64,000 nucleotides of DNA. It comes from Albirhodobacter sp042466415. GTDB lineage: Bacteria > Pseudomonadota > Alphaproteobacteria > Rhodobacterales > Rhodobacteraceae. The notes beneath the pieces were generated by a model that saw only the letters and a list, made by a program, of their open reading frames with translations, ran no database searches and was not told the origin of the DNA. Positions 30,283-39,564 of the stretch are shown here, piece by piece. How positions within the stretch are numbered: the stretch's first letter is position 1; each line of letters starts with the position of its first letter. The position numbers were made by a program, and so were the translations under genes. Location: contig NZ_JAXHCH010000002.1 in assembly GCF_042466415.1 (NCBI RefSeq), positions 2,480,001-2,544,000 on the forward strand. Reading direction: 5' to 3'.

Positions 30283-31236
30283 ATGACGCATGATTTCCCC
30301 CGCATGACGGGCACTGCCTATACGCCGGAATGGTTTGAGACGGTCAGTGTCAATCTATCCGCAGCCGAGCGCCGCGCCGCGCAACTTGGCGCACGGCGCT
30401 CGGTCAAAAAAGAGTGGCAGGTCGCGTGGCTGCTCAAGGCGATTACGTGCATTGATCTGACGACACTGGCGGGCGATGACACCGCAGGGCGCGTTGAGCG
30501 ACTATGCGCGAAAGCGAAACATCCGGTTCGATCAGATTTGATCGAGGCGCTCGGTATTGATCCGATCACCGTGGGCGCCGTGTGTGTTTACCCGACGATG
30601 GTTCCGCATGCGGTTGCGGCTTTGGAGGGGTCGGGAATTCCGGTGGCCTCCGTTGCGACTGGCTTCCCAGCAGGCCTGACGCCACTCAAGCTTCGACTTG
30701 CGGAAATCGACTATGCGGTGTCGGAGGGGGCCCGCGAGATCGATATCGTCATCACGCGGGAGCATGTTCTCACAGGCAACTGGCAAGCGCTTTACGACGA
30801 AATCAAGGCCATGCGCGAGGCCTGCGGCGCGGCGCATATGAAGGCAATCTTGGCGACGGGTGATCTCAAGACGCTCTCCAATGTCTATAAGGCCTCGATG
30901 GTGGCGATGCAGGCAGGATCTGATTTCATCAAGACATCGACTGGCAAAGAAGACGTGAACGCGACCCTTCCGGTTTCTTTGACGATGCTGCGCGCATTGC
31001 GAGATTTCCGCGAATACACCGGCCAGATTGTTGGCTTTAAGCCCGCAGGCGGGCTGAAATCTGCGAAAGATGCGATGACTTGGCAAATCCTGATGAAGGA
31101 AGAACTGGGCACGCGTTGGCTGCAAAATGATCTGTTCCGGATCGGTGCGTCCTCGATGTTGGCCGATATCGAACGCCAGATCGAACATCATGTCACGGGC
31201 CGCTATTCGGCCGCTAACCGCCACGCGATGGCCTGA
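30283..31236 (+). CDS. deoC: deoxyribose-phosphate aldolase
   Basis: A 317-residue class I aldolase that splits 2-deoxyribose-5-phosphate into acetaldehyde and glyceraldehyde-3-phosphate. The Schiff-base lysine is K217 in FIKTSTGKED, the second conserved lysine K253 in GFKPAGGLKSA, and the substrate loop CVYPTMV is present. The extended N-terminus (about 45 residues) is typical of the longer DeoC form. Start at 30283, 7 bases after AGGAG. The aldehyde dehydrogenase gene begins 9 bases after its stop and would oxidise the acetaldehyde produced. Confidence 0.96.
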   Translation: MTHDFPRMTGTAYTPEWFETVSVNLSAAERRAAQLGARRSVKKEWQVAWLLKAITCIDLTTLAGDDTAGRVERLCAKAKHPVRSDLIEALGIDPITVGAVCVYPTMVPHAVAALEGSGIPVASVATGFPAGLTPLKLRLAEIDYAVSEGAREIDIVITREHVLTGNWQALYDEIKAMREACGAAHMKAILATGDLKTLSNVYKASMVAMQAGSDFIKTSTGKEDVNATLPVSLTMLRALRDFREYTGQIVGFKPAGGLKSAKDAMTWQILMKEELGTRWLQNDLFRIGASSMLADIERQIEHHVTGRYSAANRHAMA

Positions 31237-31245
31237 GGAAATCCG

Positions 31246-33609
31246 ATGCCGACGATTAAGGAACTGATGGATAGCATGGAATACGGGCCAGCGATGGAAA
31301 GCAATTCCGAGGTGAAGGCGTGGCTGGCGGGTCACGCGAACGGCGTTGGTCATTTCATCAACGGGACGTTCGTGATGGGCGGCGCGCAGGTTGATGTGGT
31401 CGATCCGGCGCATGAGACTGTGCTCGCAAAGCTGCATATCGGCGGAGCTGCTGAAGTAGATGCGGCAGTTAAGGCGGCGCGCAAGGCGCAGGGCCCTTGG
31501 GCCGCTCTGCCAGGTCACAAGCGCGCGAAATACCTCTACGCGATTGCGCGACATATCCAAAAGCGGGAACGTTTTCTGGCCGTGCTGGAAACGATGGATA
31601 ACGGTAAGACAATTCGCGAGACGCGGGATATCGACATCCCGACCGCCGCGCGCCATTTTTATCACCATGCTGGATGGGCTGAGCTCGTTGAGAGCGAATT
31701 CCCCGATCTAGGCCCCGTGGGCGTCTGTGGGCAGGTAATCCCGTGGAACTTCCCACTCTTGATGCTGGCATGGAAAATCGCGCCCGCTTTGGCGGCGGGT
31801 AATACGGTCGTGCTGAAGCCTGCGGATTTGACTCCGTTAACCGCGCAAGCGTTTGCTGAAATTTGCGTCGAAATCGGCCTGCCGAAGGGGGTGGTGAACA
31901 TCGTTCAAGGCGACGGCGCAACAGGTGCGTTGATTACGGGGCATGAGGGCGTCGATAAAGTCGCTTTCACCGGATCGACCGAAGTGGGCCGCGTCATTCG
32001 CAAGCAGATCGCGGGCTCCGGCAAGAAACTCTCCCTCGAGTTGGGCGGCAAATCGCCGTTCATCGTGTTTGAAGATGCAGATCTAGACGCGGCCGTTGAA
32101 GGGGTTGTGGATGCGATCTGGTTCAACCAAGGCGAGGTCTGCTGTGCAGGATCGCGGATCTTGGTGCAAGAAGGCGTCGCGGATCGGTTTTTCGCCAAAC
32201 TCCGCGCGCGTATGGAGACGCTGCGCATCGGTGATCCTCTCGACAAGACGATGGATATCGGGGCGGTGGTCTCGGCCAAGCAACTCGCTCGGGTCGAGGG
32301 ATTGCTCGCCCAAGGCGTGTCCGAGGGTGCAACCTTGCACCGCGCCCCGGCGCAGTTGCCCGCGAAGGGAAGCTTCTGCGCGCCCGGTTTCTTTACGGGA
32401 ACGAACCCTGCGCATGGCGTCTCTAACGTGGAGATTTTCGGGCCTGTGGCGACCACACTGACCTTCCGGACAAGCGGTGAGGCCGTGCAGTTGGCAAATG
32501 ACAGTCGCTACGGTCTGGCAGCGTCGATCTGGTCGCAAAACATCGACCGCGCGATTGAAGTGGCGGCCAAGGTGAAGGCGGGCGTGGTCTGGATCAACGC
32601 GACCAACCTCTTCGACGCAGGTGCGGCGTTTGGCGGGATGCGCGAGAGCGGGTTTGGCCGTGAAGGGGCGCGCGAAGGGATGCTCGAATATCTGGTAGAA
32701 CCAAAAGCCAAGGGCAAATCGCGCCCTGCGCCGAGCCCGATCACCGCTCTGCCCGCGTCGGGGGAGGGGGCAGATTCGGGGATCGACGTCACTGCCAAAC
32801 ATTACATCGGCGGCAAGCAGGCCCGTGCCGACAACGGCCAAAGCTATAGTGTGTCGGGGGCCAAAGGGGCTCTCGGTCAGGCCGCGTATGGCTCGCGCAA
32901 GGATATCCGCAACGCTGTAGAGGCGGCGGCGAAAGCGGCTTGCTGGGGCGGTGCGACGGGGCATAACCGTGCACAAGTCCTGTATTACTTCGCGGAAAAT
33001 CTTGAGCAACGCGCCACCGAATTCGCGGATCTTCTCACCGCTTCGACGGGCGAGAAAAACGCGAAAGCAGAAGTCGATGCGGCGATCCGGCGCGCCTTCT
33101 ATTACGCGGCGCAGGCCGATAAGTTCGACGGCGCGGTGCATTCGACGAAATCACGGCATCTCACTTTGGCCGTGCCGGAATCTTGGGGCGTGATGGGCCT
33201 TGTGTGCCCTGACGAGGCGCCGCTTCTATCAATGCTCTCGTTGATTCTGCCTGCGATTGCGATGGGCAACCGAACCGTTGTCGTCGCATCACAAAGCCAC
33301 CCCCTGATCGCCGCGCGCCTTATGCAGGTTCTCGCGACATCAGATATCCCCGCAGGTGTCGTGAACCTCATCACCGGACCGCGCGACGATCTGGCCAAGA
33401 CATTGGCGGAGCATGATGATGTTGCGGCGCTGTGGTATTGCGGTTCGGCTGACGGGGGCGCAGGCGTTGAGGCGGCGTCCACGGGTAACCTGAAGGCGGT
33501 TTGGACCGATGGCGGTATCGTCCGAGATTGGGCACGCGACGGCCAAGGAACGGAGTTCTTGCGCCGGGCAACGCAGATCAAGACGATCTGGCTGCCTTAC
33601 GGCGAGTGA
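31246..33609 (+). CDS. two-domain aldehyde dehydrogenase (ALDH16 type)
   Basis: A 787-residue protein with two aldehyde-dehydrogenase modules. The first (about 30-490) is complete: IPWNFP (N168), LELGGKSP (E265), catalytic cysteine in NQGEVCCAG (C299, with C300 adjacent) and FGGMRESGFGRE. The second (about 500-787) keeps the fold's N-terminal half (VPESWGVMGLVCPDEAP, IPAGVVNLITG) but has no cysteine nucleophile motif and ends early. This two-domain layout is that of ALDH16, in which bacterial members keep an active first domain. Directly behind deoC, acetaldehyde is the obvious candidate substrate. Confidence 0.88.
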   Translation: MPTIKELMDSMEYGPAMESNSEVKAWLAGHANGVGHFINGTFVMGGAQVDVVDPAHETVLAKLHIGGAAEVDAAVKAARKAQGPWAALPGHKRAKYLYAIARHIQKRERFLAVLETMDNGKTIRETRDIDIPTAARHFYHHAGWAELVESEFPDLGPVGVCGQVIPWNFPLLMLAWKIAPALAAGNTVVLKPADLTPLTAQAFAEICVEIGLPKGVVNIVQGDGATGALITGHEGVDKVAFTGSTEVGRVIRKQIAGSGKKLSLELGGKSPFIVFEDADLDAAVEGVVDAIWFNQGEVCCAGSRILVQEGVADRFFAKLRARMETLRIGDPLDKTMDIGAVVSAKQLARVEGLLAQGVSEGATLHRAPAQLPAKGSFCAPGFFTGTNPAHGVSNVEIFGPVATTLTFRTSGEAVQLANDSRYGLAASIWSQNIDRAIEVAAKVKAGVVWINATNLFDAGAAFGGMRESGFGREGAREGMLEYLVEPKAKGKSRPAPSPITALPASGEGADSGIDVTAKHYIGGKQARADNGQSYSVSGAKGALGQAAYGSRKDIRNAVEAAAKAACWGGATGHNRAQVLYYFAENLEQRATEFADLLTASTGEKNAKAEVDAAIRRAFYYAAQADKFDGAVHSTKSRHLTLAVPESWGVMGLVCPDEAPLLSMLSLILPAIAMGNRTVVVASQSHPLIAARLMQVLATSDIPAGVVNLITGPRDDLAKTLAEHDDVAALWYCGSADGGAGVEAASTGNLKAVWTDGGIVRDWARDGQGTEFLRRATQIKTIWLPYGE

Positions 33610-33629
33610 AGGCAACGTTCGATTTGACA

Positions 33630-33660
33630 TAAAAACGGGGGGCAATGGCCCCCCGTTTTG
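33630..33660. terminator. bidirectional terminator between the ALDH gene and proV
   Basis: Perfect stem AAAACGGGGGGC/GCCCCCCGTTTT with AATG loop; A-run and T-run on either side serve both convergent transcripts. Confidence 0.9.
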
Positions 33661-33684
33661 CGTTTTCAGCGGTAGTATGGCGCC

Positions 33685-34728
33685 TTAGGCGGCGACGTCG
33701 CTCGGGGTAACCATCGCGCGCAAAATGGTGGCGCTGTCGATGACACCAACGTTCTCGCCCTTTTTGTTCAAGACTTGGGCGACATCCACCCCGGCCTCAG
33801 ACATTGCGCGGGCAACTTTCTCAATGACGGTGGCGCCTTTGATCGTGAATGGCGGCATCTCCTCGCCTTCATTCATCGGCCGTGCGAGACGATCCGCGCG
33901 GATCACGCGGCCGCGATTCACTTCGCGTACGAACTCGGCAATATAGTCATTCGCAGGCCGCAGAACGATATCCTGCCCTGTGCCGACCTGCTCCATCTTC
34001 CCATCGCGCAAAATGGCGATGCTGTCGCCCAAGCGCAGCGCCTCATCGAGGTCATGCGTGATAAAGATGATCGTCTTTTGCAACTCGTCTTGCAGTTCAA
34101 GAAGAACCTTTTGCATATCCATCCGGATCAGTGGGTCCAAGGCCGAGAAGGCCTCGTCCATCAACAAGATATCCGCATCGTTGGCCAGCGCGCGCGCAAG
34201 GCCGACGCGCTGTTGCATCCCGCCGGACAGCTGTTTGGGGTAGTAATCCTCAAACCCTGTCAAACCGACGCGATCAATCCATTTGCGTGCAATCGGCTCC
34301 GCTTCTTCACGCGACATGCCACGGATATCAAGCCCGTAGCAGGTGTTCTCCAACACGGTGCGGTGGGGCAAAAGTCCGAACTTCTGGAAGACCATGGCCG
34401 TTTTTTCGCGGCGGAAGGCTCGTAATTCGGTGGGGCCCATCGCGACGACATCACGACCTTCATACAGGATTTCGCCCGCGGTTGGCTCGATCAACCCATT
34501 GATATGACGGATTAGGGTTGATTTACCCGAGCCGGACAGGCCCATGATCACCGAAATCTGACCCGGCTCGATATCGAGATTGATGTTTTGCAAACCCAGC
34601 ACGTGGTTGTGCTTGTCGTTAAGCTCTTCCTTCGTCATCCCCGTTTTCACGGCTTTGATATAGCGCTCGGGATGCGCGCCAAAGATTTTATATAGGCTGC
34701 GGATCTGGATGCCTGAACGTTCAGTCAT
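33685..34728 (-). CDS. proV: glycine-betaine/proline-type ABC transporter ATPase
   Basis: A 347-residue ProV/OpuAA-type ATPase. Walker A is GLSGSGKST, signature LSGGMQQRVGLARA, Walker B ILLMDEAFSALDP, then THDLDEALRLGD. The C-terminal CBS-like tail (about 265-347) ends in a VLNKKGENVGVID segment; in this family such domains sense ionic strength or nucleotides. Residues 1-50 hold the family's extra IFGAHPERYIKAVKTGMTK-type lead. GGAGG is 7 bases before ATG 34728. It overlaps the permease gene by 8 bases. Confidence 0.93.
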   Translation of the reverse strand: MTERSGIQIRSLYKIFGAHPERYIKAVKTGMTKEELNDKHNHVLGLQNINLDIEPGQISVIMGLSGSGKSTLIRHINGLIEPTAGEILYEGRDVVAMGPTELRAFRREKTAMVFQKFGLLPHRTVLENTCYGLDIRGMSREEAEPIARKWIDRVGLTGFEDYYPKQLSGGMQQRVGLARALANDADILLMDEAFSALDPLIRMDMQKVLLELQDELQKTIIFITHDLDEALRLGDSIAILRDGKMEQVGTGQDIVLRPANDYIAEFVREVNRGRVIRADRLARPMNEGEEMPPFTIKGATVIEKVARAMSEAGVDVAQVLNKKGENVGVIDSATILRAMVTPSDVAA

Positions 34729-35629
34729 GGCCAACCTCCGTATGTTTTTGCAGACGTTTGCCGAAGGCTTGGCTGGTGCGGTCGAAGATGATCGCAATCG
34801 CGGCGAGCGCGAAGCCGTTTAGGAAGCCGACGGTGAAATATTGGTTCGTGATTGCTTGCAGGACGTTTTTGCCCAAACCTCCAACACCAACCATCGAGGC
34901 TACAACGACCATCGAAAGCGACATCATAATGGTCTGGTTCACCCCCGTCATGATCGTCGGAAGCGAGAGCGGCAGCTGAACCCCAAAGAGCTTTTGCTTG
35001 CGGTCCGCGCCGAACGCATCCGCGGCCTCAATAACTTCGCGGTCCACGAGGCGGATACCAAGGTTCGTGAGGCGGATCATCGGCGGCACGGCGTAGATCA
35101 CAACAGCGATAAGCCCCGGGACCTTCCCGATGCCGAAAATCACAACCACCGGAATAAGATAAACGAAGGATGGCATCGTTTGCATCAGGTCTAGAACAGG
35201 CGAAAGGAAGCTCTGAAAACGATCCGAGCGGGCCATCAAAATACCGAGTGGCAGGCCAATCAAGATTGCGATGAATGTCGCAACCGTGACCATCGCAAGG
35301 GTCGTCATCGTATCTTCCCAAAGGCCGAATACGCCGATCAGCGCCATCGCGATCGATGTGCCGAGGACGGTTTGCCATTGGCGTGAGCCAAGCCAGACAA
35401 TCACGAGCAAGATGACCATGACCAACAGCCATGGCGCGTTGGTGAACGCATCTTCAAGACCATTGAGGAACAGCTGCATTGGAGCTGTCGCGGTATCGAT
35501 CAGATCGGAGTATTGCCTCACGATCCCTCTGAAGCCATCATCAATGCCCTTCCGCAGCACTCGCAACGAGCTATTGGGAAGGGAGGGGAACTCACACAGG
35601 ACCTCGGGCAAACCCCAGCAACTGGCCAT
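34721..35629 (-). CDS. proW: glycine-betaine/proline-type ABC transporter permease
   Basis: A 302-residue ProW-type inner-membrane permease. An N-terminal amphipathic lead (about 1-60) is followed by five to six helices, with an EAA-type loop EAADAFGADRKQKLFGVQLPLS coupling to the ATPase. The start at 35629 follows GGAG. A terminator-like hairpin separates it from the upstream binding-protein gene, so it probably receives only read-through transcription. Confidence 0.93.
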   Translation of the reverse strand: MASCWGLPEVLCEFPSLPNSSLRVLRKGIDDGFRGIVRQYSDLIDTATAPMQLFLNGLEDAFTNAPWLLVMVILLVIVWLGSRQWQTVLGTSIAMALIGVFGLWEDTMTTLAMVTVATFIAILIGLPLGILMARSDRFQSFLSPVLDLMQTMPSFVYLIPVVVIFGIGKVPGLIAVVIYAVPPMIRLTNLGIRLVDREVIEAADAFGADRKQKLFGVQLPLSLPTIMTGVNQTIMMSLSMVVVASMVGVGGLGKNVLQAITNQYFTVGFLNGFALAAIAIIFDRTSQAFGKRLQKHTEVGHD

Positions 35630-35649
35630 TATTAAATCTCCGGATTAGG

Positions 35650-35686
35650 AAAAGAAAAAGGCGCGCGAAGTTCGTCCGCGCGCCTT
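35650..35686 (-). terminator. intra-operon terminator/attenuator between proX and proW
   Basis: A 10-bp stem AAGGCGCGCG/CGCGCGCCTT with a 9-base loop, followed on the minus strand by TTTTTCTTTT. Its position would let part of the transcripts end after proX, giving excess binding protein. Confidence 0.8.
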
Positions 35687-35702
35687 GAGATGTAACTGTC
35701 GA

Positions 35703-36701
35703 TTACAGCTCTGCTGCAACTTTTTCAGCAACATCGGCCGGAAGCCAAGCGCTCCACATATCCTTGTGGTTCTCAAGGAAGTAGTAGGCGGTGTCTTCGT
35801 TCGAGCCTTGGTTGTCGTCTTTCCACGCAAGGATCTTGCCAACCGTTTGGTTGTCCCACTTACGGGTCGTTACGTAATCCATCGCGACGCCAGCCTTCTC
35901 GGAGAAGCCTTTGGTGACAACGGTGAACACATCAGAGACAGGGTAGGCGTTCGGCTTGGGATCGGCACAATCGGCCTGCGAGATGCAGCTATCCCATGCC
36001 TCTTTGTCGTTCGGCACACCCCAATCGAGCGCGACCATCTCGTATTTACCGAGAACCGATGTCGGAGCCCAATAGTAGCCCAACCAGCCTTGTTCACGCT
36101 CATACGCGTTGGCGATCGAGCCGTCGAGGCCTGCAGCCGAACCGGTATCGATCAGATCGAAGCCTTTTTCTTCAGCGCCGTAAGCGTCGTAGAGGTTCTG
36201 GGTGGAAATTTGACAGTTCCAGCCTGCCGGGCAGTTATAGATCCCGCCACGCGAAGCGTCTTCCGGTGCTGGGAACAGCTCAGGATGCGCGAGCGCGTCT
36301 TCAACGGTTTTGATATCAGGATGCGCATCCGCGATATATTTCGGGATCCACCAGCCTTCAACGCCGCCATCTTCCAGCAAAGGCGCTGCGATGACCATGC
36401 GGTCTTCTTCCACAGCTTGGTCGAGCGCAATTTTCACCGCGTTGACCCAAAGCTCTGGCGCCATGTCGGGTTCGGCTTTTTCGTTCATCGATGTGAACGT
36501 TGGCATCGTGTCGCCCGTCACCAGCTCGACGTCGCAATCGTAGCCGGCTTCGAGGATGATCTTATCGACCCACGCCGCAACACCTGCGGACGCCCAGTTC
36601 ATTTCCGCGATCGATACCGAACCACAGTCTTCAGCGAGGGCTGGAGCCGCGAGGGCGGTGAAAGAAGCCGAAACAAGAATTTTGGCAAGATTGGCCTTCA
36701 T
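35703..36701 (-). CDS. proX: glycine-betaine-type periplasmic binding protein
   Basis: A 332-residue binding protein with a Sec signal (about 1-23, ending APALAEDCG). The mature part has several tryptophans (MNWASAGVAAWVD, EGWWIPKY, GWLGYYWAPTSV) able to form the aromatic cage used for quaternary ammonium groups, and paired cysteines (CPAGWNC, CISQADC). AGGAG lies before the ATG. The proX-proW-proV order and a marine lifestyle suit betaine-type osmolytes; choline or DMSP cannot be excluded. Confidence 0.9.
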   Translation of the reverse strand: MKANLAKILVSASFTALAAPALAEDCGSVSIAEMNWASAGVAAWVDKIILEAGYDCDVELVTGDTMPTFTSMNEKAEPDMAPELWVNAVKIALDQAVEEDRMVIAAPLLEDGGVEGWWIPKYIADAHPDIKTVEDALAHPELFPAPEDASRGGIYNCPAGWNCQISTQNLYDAYGAEEKGFDLIDTGSAAGLDGSIANAYEREQGWLGYYWAPTSVLGKYEMVALDWGVPNDKEAWDSCISQADCADPKPNAYPVSDVFTVVTKGFSEKAGVAMDYVTTRKWDNQTVGKILAWKDDNQGSNEDTAYYFLENHKDMWSAWLPADVAEKVAAEL

Positions 36702-36820
36702 AGGGTTACTCCTGTCTTGCAGTTTATGAATAGGCTCTCCCGCTTACTGCGCGGCGAGAGGGCAATACTACGTGCCCTGACATATGGTCGGGCAATTGCG
36801 TAACGTGTTGAAACGACGCA

Positions 36821-36841
36821 AATGTCTCTAAAAGCGACATT
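36821..36841 (-). promoter_or_regulatory. inverted repeat upstream of proX
   Basis: AATGTC-N9-GACATT, about 120 bases before the proX ATG, a possible operator for the osmolyte importer. It is short enough to be chance. Confidence 0.25.
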
Positions 36842-36991
36842 GAGGATGTCGTAAACGGAAAGTCCTCTGCGGGCAACGGGTTTTCGATGATGGTAGGGGA
36901 CGCAAACGGATAGGCTTTGGGTATTGTTGATGAGACGCTACGTCACCACGACCCGCACGTCAATTTTTGCGTAAATTTTAGGCGATTTATG

Positions 36992-37031
36992 AAAAATGGC
37001 CCGCGAATAAGCTTCGCAGGCCACGCATTTT
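36992..37031 (-). terminator. terminator of the cioAB operon
   Basis: On the minus strand TGGCCTGCGAA-GCTTA-TTCGCGGGCCA (11 bp with one G-T pair) runs into TTTTTC, about 35 bases after the cioB stop. Confidence 0.85.
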
Positions 37032-37059
37032 GATATGCCGGGCGCAGGGCGCGGCGCCA

Positions 37060-38076
37060 TTAGTAGTGGTGATCGATGCTGCTCTTCCCGCGAAATACCC
37101 AGTAGGCGTAGGCGGTATAGGCGAGAATGATTGGTAAGAGGACGGATGCACCCACCAAGAGGAAACCGAGCGAGCTGTCGGGCGCGGCGGCCTGACGGAT
37201 CGTAATCGAGTGCGGCACGATATAAGGTGCCACGGACAGGCCAAGCCCTGCAAAGCTGATCACGAAGATACCGATCCCCGCCAGATAGGCCTTCAGCCCC
37301 GCACCTGAATTGATGTCTCGCAGGTATAGCCACGCAGAGGCCAGAACCAGCACCGGCATCAGGCCGGATAGGATGAGGCCCGGCCAGACGAACCAACGCT
37401 CATAATACACGGGGTTCAGGAGGGGTGTCGCCAGCGAAGCAATCGCGATAAAGATGACCGTCGCAGACAGGGCCTTGCGCCCGATGCTCCGGGCGAATTC
37501 TGCTGTCGGACCATCCGCCTTAAGCGCGAGCCACGCGGCCCCGAGCATCACATAGCCTGCCACGAGAGCGAGCGCGGTCATGAGCGCGAAAGGTGTTGCC
37601 CAATCCCAAACCGAGCCTGCGAACACGCGGCCTTCGATCTTCGGCCCTTGCAAGAGACCGCCCAGAATTGCGCCTTGGGCCAAGGTCGCGGTCAGGGAGC
37701 CCGCGAAGAACGAGGCATCCCAGAGCACTTTCCAGTTTTTCGTTTTTCCACGGAATTCAAAAGCGACACCGCGAAAGACAAGCGCGAGCAGCATGATGAT
37801 GATCGGCACATAAAGCGCATTCAGGACCACCCCGTAGGCCAAAGGGAACACCGCCAACAAACCGCCCCCGCCGAGCACGAGCCATGTCTCATTCCCGTCC
37901 CAGATCGGCGCGATCGTATCCATGGCCATCGTGCGCTCGTCCTCGTGTTTGAAGAAGGGGAACAAGATCCCGATCCCCAAATCAAACCCGTCAAGAACAA
38001 CATAGGTTAGCACCGCGAAGGCAATCAGCCCTGCCCAAATCTCCGGCAAGCCGAATTGTGCAAACATGGCGGTCAT
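37060..38076 (-). CDS. cioB: cytochrome bd-type quinol oxidase subunit II (CioB/CydB)
   Basis: A 338-residue CydB-family membrane subunit with about eight to nine hydrophobic helices. The conserved N-terminal block LPEIWAGLIAFAVLTYVVLDGFDLGIGIL, with its GFDLG core, and WDGNETWLVLGGG (about 58-70) identify it. With subunit I it reduces oxygen using quinol without pumping protons. ATG 38076 overlaps the subunit I stop by 4 bases. Naming as cio rather than cyd follows subunit I. Confidence 0.93.
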   Translation of the reverse strand: MTAMFAQFGLPEIWAGLIAFAVLTYVVLDGFDLGIGILFPFFKHEDERTMAMDTIAPIWDGNETWLVLGGGGLLAVFPLAYGVVLNALYVPIIIMLLALVFRGVAFEFRGKTKNWKVLWDASFFAGSLTATLAQGAILGGLLQGPKIEGRVFAGSVWDWATPFALMTALALVAGYVMLGAAWLALKADGPTAEFARSIGRKALSATVIFIAIASLATPLLNPVYYERWFVWPGLILSGLMPVLVLASAWLYLRDINSGAGLKAYLAGIGIFVISFAGLGLSVAPYIVPHSITIRQAAAPDSSLGFLLVGASVLLPIILAYTAYAYWVFRGKSSIDHHY

Positions 38077-39476
38077 TCGTGGGCCTCCTTCTCGTCGGTT
38101 GTCACATCCTGAATAGGTGCCGCGCGACCTGCGGCATGTGTCGGCGTATTCTCCAAAGGCACCGGATTAGCAGGTCCGCGGTGCATCAGGCGAAGGACGT
38201 AGACCGTACCTGCCCCGAACAGGCAGAAATAAACGATCACGAAGGCGGTAAGAGAGGCCGATACTGTCGCCGCGTCGAGCGTCGAGGCGGACTCGTCGGT
38301 TCGCATCAAGCCATAGATCGTCCATGGTTGGCGGCCGACTTCGGTTGTAATCCACCCCGCCAGCACAGCAGCAAAGCCAGCAGGCCCCATCATCAGCGTC
38401 GCCCAGTGGAACGAGCGGGTGCTCGCGATGCGTTTGCGCCACATCAAATAGCCACCCCAAGCGCCGAGGCCCAGCATCGCAAACCCAAGACCGACCATCA
38501 CACGGAAGGACCAGAACACAATCTCCATCGGCGGGCGCTCATTGGCGGGGAAATCGCCCAATCCGGGAACTTCGCCATCAAGCGAATGCGTGAGGATAAG
38601 CGCCGAAGCGTAGGGGATCTCGATCTTGAAACGGGTTTCTTCGGCTTGATCGTCAGGCAACCCGAACAAGATGAGCCCCGCGCCCGCCTTCGTTTCCCAG
38701 TGCCCCTCCATCGCGGCGATTTTAGCCGGTTGGTGTTCCAGCGTGTTGAGGCCATGCGCATCCCCTGCGAGGATCTGAAGCGGGGCGACGACGATCAGCA
38801 TGCCGATTGCCATCCGCAGCATCACCCGCGCCGCCTCATCGCGCACTCCGCGCAGAAGCTGCCATGCCGCCGTTGCCGCGACGACCAGCGCGGTCGTCAA
38901 ATAGGCGGCCAGCAACATATGCGTCAGGCGATAGGGGAAGGACGGGTTGAAGACGATTTTAATCCAGTCCTCAGGAACGAACTGCCCGACCTCATTGATC
39001 GAGTAGCCCTGCGGTGTCTGCATCCACGAGTTCACCGACAAAATCCAGAACGCCGATGCAAATGTGCCGATGGCAACCATCAACGTGGCGCCCATGTAGA
39101 TTTTGGGCGAGACGCGCTTACGTCCGAAGAGCAAGATGCCAAGGAAGCCCGCTTCAAGGAAGAAGGCGGAGAGCACTTCATACCCCATAAGTGGCCCGAT
39201 GATCGGTCCCGCTCGATCCGAGAATACGGCCCAGTTCGTGCCGAACTGGTAGGACATCACAATGCCCGATACGACGCCCATCCCGAAGACGACCGCAAAG
39301 ATATGCTTCCAGAATTCGAAAATCCGCGCGTAAACCTCGCGCCCCGTCCACATATGCAGACCTTCCAGCACCGCTAGATAGGATGCGAGGCCGATTGTGA
39401 ACGCGGGAAAGATGATATGCGCCGAAACCACAAAGGCGAACTGGATACGCGCGAGCTCAAGTGCCGAGAAATCCAT
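38073..39476 (-). CDS. cioA: cytochrome bd-type quinol oxidase subunit I (CioA-like)
   Basis: A 467-residue CydA-family subunit carrying the hemes and quinol site. Visible are RIQFAFVVSAHIIFPAF (heme-ligand candidate H20), the GRQPWTIYG motif, and a short Q-loop. The total length is well below the roughly 520 residues of E. coli CydA, which indicates the CioA, cyanide-insensitive subgroup. About nine helices. Start at 39476 after GGAG; upstream in-frame sequence is not protein-like. Useful in low oxygen or when cytochrome c oxidase is inhibited. Confidence 0.93.
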   Translation of the reverse strand: MDFSALELARIQFAFVVSAHIIFPAFTIGLASYLAVLEGLHMWTGREVYARIFEFWKHIFAVVFGMGVVSGIVMSYQFGTNWAVFSDRAGPIIGPLMGYEVLSAFFLEAGFLGILLFGRKRVSPKIYMGATLMVAIGTFASAFWILSVNSWMQTPQGYSINEVGQFVPEDWIKIVFNPSFPYRLTHMLLAAYLTTALVVAATAAWQLLRGVRDEAARVMLRMAIGMLIVVAPLQILAGDAHGLNTLEHQPAKIAAMEGHWETKAGAGLILFGLPDDQAEETRFKIEIPYASALILTHSLDGEVPGLGDFPANERPPMEIVFWSFRVMVGLGFAMLGLGAWGGYLMWRKRIASTRSFHWATLMMGPAGFAAVLAGWITTEVGRQPWTIYGLMRTDESASTLDAATVSASLTAFVIVYFCLFGAGTVYVLRLMHRGPANPVPLENTPTHAAGRAAPIQDVTTDEKEAHE

Positions 39477-39523
39477 CAGTCGTCTCCATTCAATTATGAC
39501 GCAAGACCTATAGCAACGCGTAC

Positions 39524-39564
39524 CACTGTCCAGTGTGACAGGTTGGCACGTGGCATGTTGGCAC
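39524..39564. repeat. repeat cluster between cioA and the FAH-family gene
   Basis: CACTG-TC-CAGTG (39524-39535) is a palindrome, and GTTGGCAC occurs twice in direct orientation (39542-39549 and 39557-39564), 15 bases apart. The cluster lies 50-90 bases upstream of cioA, a position suitable for a regulator. No regulator is identified. Confidence 0.3.

Larger units (their letters stand above)
36702..37059. other. intergenic region between proX and cioB
   Basis: About 358 bases holding the proX promoter region on the right-hand side of that gene and the cioB terminator. Besides these I see one inverted repeat (listed) and no coding sequence. Confidence 0.6.

Noticed and set aside
38058..39377. 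Long plus-strand open frame opposite cioA
   Set aside because: The translation is His/Arg/Gln-rich and matches no fold; cioA on the other strand is unambiguous.
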